DNA from: Stutzerimonas stutzeri
Lineage (GTDB): Bacteria > Pseudomonadota > Gammaproteobacteria > Pseudomonadales > Pseudomonadaceae
Assembly (NCBI RefSeq): GCF_000590475.1
Contig: NZ_CP007441.1
Span: 3,726,660-3,790,659, forward strand
Direction: 5' to 3'
Length of the DNA: 64,000 nucleotides
A program made the position numbers and the translations under genes. Positions within the stretch are counted from its first letter, which is position 1. Each line of letters opens with the position of its first letter. Below, piece by piece: positions 60,653-64,000 of the stretch. The notes beneath the pieces were generated by a model, which saw nothing but the letters and a program-made list of their open reading frames with translations, did no database searches and was not told the DNA's origin.

Positions 60653-60728
60653 CCATAACGACTGGTTCAAACCGTTCGCTTCGCTCACTGGGACGGGCTA
60701 AAGCCCGCCCCTTAACCAAACGTTATGC
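60653..60728 (+). repeat. attC24
   Basis: 76 bp; cores CCATAAC and GTTATGC; one mismatch to the cassette-24 start (GTTATGA). Confidence 0.88.
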
Positions 60729-60741
60729 ACAAGGAAGTAAC

Positions 60742-61152
60742 ATGCGTAAATTCAACATCACCTTAATGCTCTTTATCGCAGTAATCGCTGCTTGCCTTGG
60801 CGTGTTTCTTTTCTTAGCAGAAGCCAGAGGTATTGCATACTGGGCTACTAGCATGCTTTCTCTTTTAGCTATTTCGTTAACATCTCTCGCTTACGCAATT
60901 CGACTAATAAAAACCAACATAAAAAGTGTAAAAATCCAAGCGGCAATATTAGTATCTTATGTTGTTGCAATTATCGCAGCAGCCATTACAGGAAGCAGTG
61001 CAAGTTCAATCCCATACATAATGCAGAGCATGGAAGTAGACTTTACAGCTGCATTTGACTATATCTGGCCTACGCTGTTATTAGGCGGGGCAATCGCCTC
61101 TATATCTTACGTTTTCGCACACAACCTCATAAGTAGAAAGACATTAACTTAG
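60742..61152 (+). CDS. Cassette 25 gene, four-helix membrane protein
   Basis: A 136-residue protein with about four membrane helices (ITLMLFIAVIAACLGVFLFLA, ATSMLSLLAISLTSLAYAI, AAILVSYVVAIIAAAI, LLLGGAIASISYVFAH). GGAAG precedes the ATG. No family recognised. Confidence 0.72.
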   Translation: MRKFNITLMLFIAVIAACLGVFLFLAEARGIAYWATSMLSLLAISLTSLAYAIRLIKTNIKSVKIQAAILVSYVVAIIAAAITGSSASSIPYIMQSMEVDFTAAFDYIWPTLLLGGAIASISYVFAHNLISRKTLT

Positions 61153-61171
61153 TCCAGGCATAATATGCAGC

Positions 61172-61247
61172 GCATAACAAGTGGTTCAAGTCGTTCGCCT
61201 CGCTCACTGGGAGGGGCTAAAGCCCGCCCCTTAACCAAACGTTAGGC
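61172..61247 (+). repeat. attC25
   Basis: 76 bp; cores GCATAAC and GTTAGGC, matching the cassette-25 start. Confidence 0.9.
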
Positions 61248-61252
61248 TTCGC

Positions 61253-61651
61253 ATGAAAACTGTATTTTTCTTTACTGCATTAATTAGCGTCGGCGGATGT
61301 GTAGGAATACACACAGACATTCAGCAATCAAAAACATCAAAAGCTACAGCTATATATTATGCGAATGGAGCTAAGCATTTCTGGAGCAAGAGCGAGCATC
61401 CAGAAAATGGTAGCGTGACCTTAAAGTCAGAGCGGAAGTGGTGCGGAGCTACTTTATGGGCAATAGTCCCGATTCCATTAAAACTTCCCGTATGCAAGAG
61501 TTACATTAAAGTAAGTTTCGAAAATAATGAGCCAGCCACGCGCCACGAGGGTTGGGTGAGCCTTGGTAGTTTTTATGGTTGCGGGCCTGGTGTATGGCTT
61601 GGCTCATTAATTTCCAATGGGAAAGAAGCTTCATTCTGCATCGCAGAATAA
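61253..61651 (+). CDS. Cassette 26 gene, lipoprotein
   Basis: A 132-residue protein with a lipobox (LISVGGC, Cys 16) and a beta-rich mature domain with several Cys (KWCGATLWAIVPIPLKLPVCKSY, GCGPGVWLG, SFCIAE). It is likely lipid-anchored in the periplasm or outer membrane. The RKWCG-T...PIPL pattern recalls small YceK-like lipoproteins, but I do not claim that family. Confidence 0.72.
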   Translation: MKTVFFFTALISVGGCVGIHTDIQQSKTSKATAIYYANGAKHFWSKSEHPENGSVTLKSERKWCGATLWAIVPIPLKLPVCKSYIKVSFENNEPATRHEGWVSLGSFYGCGPGVWLGSLISNGKEASFCIAE

Positions 61652-61728
61652 GCCTAACAAACGGTTCAGATCGTTCGCTTCGCTCACTGGGACGGGCTAA
61701 AGCCCGCCCCTTAGGTTAATCGTTATGT
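61652..61728 (+). repeat. attC26
   Basis: 77 bp; cores GCCTAAC and GTTATGT, matching the cassette-26 start. Left half is of the common subtype and right half (TTAATC) of the other: a hybrid. Confidence 0.9.
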
Positions 61729-61743
61729 TACAGGAGTAATAAC

Positions 61744-62100
61744 GTGCTAGCGGCACTAAAACCTAGCCGCCGAAGGATCGGCGCAGCAGTTCTAATAATC
61801 GTAACCACTCTAACTTATGGGGCTCTTAACTCCGCGCTCACTAATGAAACAAAAAAGCAAATGTCTGAGGCGTTTCTTGGTGAGCCGTACGTTTCAAAAA
61901 TGAAAGAGCTGCAGCGTATGAAGTGCGAGCGCGACGAAATAATGTCAGAAGCATTATCTGAACTTGCAGAAAAAAATTCTGAAAAAATGCTCTTCGCAAG
62001 AAATAAAATGCTTGCGATGAATCTCAGCATCCTCACCTTGTGCGCTTATCTCTCTGCGTGCTTAATCGTCCCAAGAAAATCGTCGAGCGCTGCAACATAA
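61744..62100 (+). CDS. Cassette 27 gene, two-helix membrane protein
   Basis: A 118-residue protein (GTG start, AGGAG just upstream): a helix near the N-terminus (IGAAVLIIVTTLTYGAL), a charged helical middle (KKQMSEAFLGEPYVSKMKELQRMKCERDEIMSEAL) and a second helix near the C-terminus (MNLSILTLCAYLSACLIV). No family recognised. Confidence 0.72.
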   Translation: MLAALKPSRRRIGAAVLIIVTTLTYGALNSALTNETKKQMSEAFLGEPYVSKMKELQRMKCERDEIMSEALSELAEKNSEKMLFARNKMLAMNLSILTLCAYLSACLIVPRKSSSAAT

Positions 62101-62169
62101 CAGCGCGCTCAAACCGCTCACTTCGCTCATTGGGACGGGCTAAAACCCGCCCTTAACCAAACGTTATGC
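62095..62169 (+). repeat. attC27
   Basis: 75 bp; cores ACATAAC and GTTATGC, matching the cassette-27 start. Confidence 0.9.
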
Positions 62170-62187
62170 ATAACAAGGAGTAAGTTG

Positions 62188-62658
62188 GTGTATCAAAATA
62201 GACAGGCTTTAGCCTTTGGGTCCGTTTTGTTTCTTATTTTTATCTCGGTTATTTTGGTTGCGCTATCACTGTGGACATGGCCGAAGTACAATTTGTATCG
62301 GATGGAAATGCACGGAATGGCTGCATTAAAAGAAGCCGAGTGGTCTAAGCAAATACTAATTGAGGAAGCGAGGGCAAGAGAAACAGCATCGCTAATGCAA
62401 GCAAAAGCACGAGTCACACTGGCAGAAGCCGAAGGCAACGCACAAGTAGTGCGTGCTAAAGCTGAAGGTCTCGCTGATATTGAGCGTGCAAAAGCAGCAG
62501 CAGAGTCAAATCGAATAATAGGTGAGTCTCTGAAAGGGAATGATGAATACCTAAGGTACATTTGGATTAAAGGCCTTCAAGACGGTAAGGGAGAGAGAAT
62601 TTATATCCCAACCGAGGCTGGGTTACCTATTCTGGAAGCAGGTAAAGCGGGCAAGTAA
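62188..62658 (+). CDS. Cassette 28 gene, SPFH/prohibitin-like membrane protein fragment family
   Basis: A 156-residue protein: one N-terminal membrane helix (SVLFLIFISVILVALSLWTW), then an Ala/Glu-rich coiled coil (KARVTLAEAEGNAQVVRAKAEGLADIERAKAAAES) like the C-terminal half of SPFH/band-7 proteins, and a tail RIYIPTEAGLPILEAGK. The SPFH core itself is missing. GTG 62188 has AAGGAG at 62175-62180; TTG 62185 is adjacent. It may organise membrane domains (inference). Confidence 0.75.
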   Translation: MYQNRQALAFGSVLFLIFISVILVALSLWTWPKYNLYRMEMHGMAALKEAEWSKQILIEEARARETASLMQAKARVTLAEAEGNAQVVRAKAEGLADIERAKAAAESNRIIGESLKGNDEYLRYIWIKGLQDGKGERIYIPTEAGLPILEAGKAGK

Positions 62659-62659
62659 C

Positions 62660-62735
62660 CCATAACAAATGGTCCAAACCGCTCACTTCGCTCATTGGGA
62701 CGGGCTAAAACCCGCCCCATAACCGAACGTCAGAG
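62660..62735 (+). repeat. attC28, degenerate right core
   Basis: 76 bp; cores CCATAAC and GTCAGAG. The right core departs from GTTRRRY (C for T), so recombination at this boundary may be impaired. Confidence 0.8.
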
Positions 62736-62746
62736 ACAGAGAAAGC

Positions 62747-63076
62747 ATGTCGCGCCTCGTAATTCACGCCGTCGCAATAGCTTCGCTTGGCTTGTTCCTT
62801 ACCTGGCTTGTCCTTGGCGAGAGCTCCCCGGCGGCCAATTGGGTCGTTGTCCACCCGCTGCTTACGAATCTCGCATCGGCCGCGAACTTGCCGGCCATGC
62901 TTTTTGCACTTGGTTCTTTTGGCGGGGCAGCCCCGACGGCAGCGCTGGTCGTGGCGGTAATGGTGCTGCAGTGGCTTGTGTATGGGCTTGCGCTTGCCTG
63001 GTTATACGGCAGGTTGTGGCCAAACCATTCATTCAAATCGACGCTGCGTCGTGGCGCGGCTAGATTCAAGCGTTAG
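62747..63076 (+). CDS. Cassette 29 gene, small membrane protein
   Basis: A 109-residue protein with two or three membrane helices (AVAIASLGLFLTWLVLG, LPAMLFALGSFGG, ALVVAVMVLQWLVYGLALAWLYG). GC content is higher than in the other cassettes, and the reading frame runs through its attC (NHSFKSTLRRGAARFKR) to the TAG of the right core. No family recognised. Confidence 0.7.
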   Translation: MSRLVIHAVAIASLGLFLTWLVLGESSPAANWVVVHPLLTNLASAANLPAMLFALGSFGGAAPTAALVVAVMVLQWLVYGLALAWLYGRLWPNHSFKSTLRRGAARFKR

Positions 63077-63078
63077 GC
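63019..63078 (+). repeat. attC29, short foreign-type site
   Basis: 60 bp; cores GCCAAAC (degenerate) and GTTAGGC. The centre CATTCATTCAAATCGACGC ... GGCGCGGC ... TTCAAGC resembles the short attC type common in Xanthomonas-like and environmental integrons, not the P. stutzeri type. Confidence 0.75.
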
Positions 63079-63446
63079 CTTGCAAACAGAGCGTCGTCAT
63101 GGAAGCGAAACAGAGTATTCGCTGCACAGCTCCGGGCCTTGCACCGTGCGGTAATCGCGTACGAATACTTCAATGCTTGTCCAGCAGTCGTTCGCCTTTT
63201 CCATCAAGCCAGTGCGCAAGTGGCGTCTATATTCAAGCGAGTCGCGCCGCTGGCCAATTAGGCGTTTTGCAACAAGTGTTAGGAAGGTTAGAGAGCCGAC
63301 ATGAGCGAGCTCGTTCTATGGATGCCCGCCCTTTTCATCGACTGGCTACTGCATGCTTCGCGACCTCGCAGGGCCGTTGATCAACGATGGAGCAGCGTCT
63401 GGGTCTGCCAGGTGCTCAAACGCTTAAAGATAAACAAGGAGATCTT
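63079..63446 (+). other. Decayed end of the array
   Basis: About 370 bp with no convincing gene. Core-like words GTTAGGA (63278) and GTTAGAG (63287) without a paired left core suggest relic cassettes. An ATG at 63099 opens a frame (MEAKQSIRCTAPGLAPCG) and another at 63301 (MSELVLWMPALFIDWLLH) starts like a membrane protein but runs into the next gene out of frame. Confidence 0.5.
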
Positions 63447-64000
63447 ATGGACAAGTTTGCGAGCCGCCGTGCGGCGTTTGCAGAACTCCACGAATCCGGG
63501 TGTTTTGTCATTCCCAATCCCTGGGACATCGGCACGGCGCGGTTTCTGGCGCACTGCGGCTTTCGGGCGCTGGCGACGACCAGCGCGGGATTTCAGTTCG
63601 CACAGGGTCAACCGGACACGGTATGGGGGCTGCCCGTCGCGACGGCCCTGGAGCACATCACCAGTATCGTCGCCGCGACGGAGCTGCCCATCAGCGCGGA
63701 TTTTCAGTCTGGCTACGCTCATGAACCCGAGGGTGTCGCGGCTAACGTCTCGCTATGCGTCGATACTGGCGTTGCTGGTCTGTCCATTGAAGATGCTACC
63801 GGGGAACCTGGCGAGCTGTATGAACTGCCACTTGCGGTCGAGCGCATCCGAGCCGCTCGTGCAGCCATCGATGCAAAGGGTGTGCAGGTGCTTCTTACGG
63901 CGCGGGCCGAAAGCTATCTGGTGGGTTGCCCGGAACCATTCGACGACGTGTTGCGCCGACTGACCGCGTATGCGGAAGCGGGCGCCGACGTTCTGTTCGC
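63447..64000 (+). CDS. Isocitrate lyase/PEP mutase family protein, partial
   Basis: The first 184 codons of a gene that continues past the window. FVIPNPWDIGTARFLAHCGFRALATTSAGF, LPISADFQSGY and GVAGLSIEDATG are the conserved TIM-barrel blocks of the ICL/PEPM superfamily, with D and E residues for Mg binding and TARAE later. It may cleave a C-C bond (2-methylisocitrate or oxaloacetate-like substrates) or act on phosphonates. AAGGAG at 63436-63441 sets the start at 63447. GC-rich, so chromosomal rather than a cassette. Confidence 0.87.
   Translation, partial: MDKFASRRAAFAELHESGCFVIPNPWDIGTARFLAHCGFRALATTSAGFQFAQGQPDTVWGLPVATALEHITSIVAATELPISADFQSGYAHEPEGVAANVSLCVDTGVAGLSIEDATGEPGELYELPLAVERIRAARAAIDAKGVQVLLTARAESYLVGCPEPFDDVLRRLTAYAEAGADVLF

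Larger units (their letters stand above)
50382..63078 (+). mobile_element. Integron cassette array, 29 cassettes
   Basis: Boundaries (crossover G|TT): 50381, 50861, 51283, 51740, 52052, 52604, 52998, 53325, 53635, 54281, 54818, 55557, 56160, 56470, 56926, 57289, 57589, 57973, 58322, 58846, 59183, 59544, 59903, 60326, 60722, 61241, 61722, 62163, 62729, 63072. Almost every cassette holds one plus-strand gene followed by an attC. The array is visibly AT-richer than the flanks. No class 1 elements (qacE, sul1) or known resistance genes are present, so it is a sedentary chromosomal integron. Confidence 0.93.

Noticed and set aside
50791..62735. Regularly recurring near-identical ~76-bp repeats that could suggest a CRISPR-like array
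   Set aside because: Spacing is 300-740 bp, intervals contain genes, and each repeat has paired attC cores beside an IntI gene; they are attC sites.
49284..63078. Class 1 mobile (clinical) integron
   Set aside because: No qacE, sul1, transposon ends or resistance genes, many cassettes, and attC sites of one resident type, so it is a chromosomal integron.
63301..63963. A 220-codon frame beginning MSELVLWMP
   Set aside because: Beyond ~35 codons it lies out of frame over the clearly coding isocitrate lyase-family gene.

Overview
The window is GC-rich gammaproteobacterial chromosome, best explained as a Pseudomonas of the stutzeri group (Stutzerimonas). The evidence is the gene content and order (piuA-piuC-Sel1 next to speC; katB-ankB; the orfX-sodA pair; fruBKA with Cra; PQQ glucose dehydrogenase) and a chromosomal integron whose attC sites are nearly all of the ~76-bp type described for P. 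stutzeri. No species-level assignment can be made from sequence reading alone.

Positions 1-49,020 are ordinary core and near-core chromosome. In order: an iron-uptake locus (TonB receptor piuA, dioxygenase piuC, Sel1-repeat protein); ornithine decarboxylase; peptide release factor RF3; an RluA-type pseudouridine synthase; a DUF899 protein; a ThDP enzyme; a PepSY/CusF-like/two-component cluster whose sensor carries an RExxE motif; a free-standing WYL regulator; an 800-bp gene-free interval bounded by two inverted copies of a ~250-bp dispersed repeat; sbcDC; Mn superoxide dismutase with an upstream TPR protein and a Fur-like box; a phytanoyl-CoA dioxygenase-like protein; cyanase; ankB-katB; a diheme cytochrome c; an acyl-CoA thioesterase; a PhnA-type protein; membrane glucose dehydrogenase; the fructose PTS operon with a perfect Cra operator; a MazG-like pyrophosphohydrolase with cmoM; two DUF4136 lipoproteins; an SdiA-regulated-type protein; a MATE exporter; a NYN-domain protein; a GntR regulator; a membrane protein with a soluble PQQ-type sugar dehydrogenase; and a VOC protein.

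Positions 49,284-63,078 are a sedentary chromosomal integron. The integrase (intI) lies on the minus strand and reads away from the array. The attI region at 50,250-50,381 holds repeated TTATACACCA words. The array has 29 cassettes, defined by reading the GTTRRRY core at each boundary and checking it against the RYYYAAC core of the same cassette's attC; 23 of the first 28 are exact reverse complements. Nearly all cassette genes point away from intI and are AT-richer than the chromosome. They encode mostly unknown proteins: three with HEPN-type RNxxxH motifs, a barstar homologue, a cupin, a DUF4087 protein, a double-CxxC protein, an SPFH-like protein, and many small membrane or lipoproteins. 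Four cassettes (4, 7, 8, 13) belong to one repeated ORF-poor family, and 8 and 13 appear identical. One attC (20) has a 32-bp internal deletion; attC5 (120 bp) and attC29 (60 bp) look imported from other integron lineages.

From 63,079 the array fades through degenerate cores into chromosome, ending in a partial isocitrate lyase/PEP mutase-family gene that runs off the window. The most noteworthy biology is in the integron: possible phage-defence-type HEPN cassettes, a recurring cassette of unknown function, and visible attC decay and cassette chimerism.
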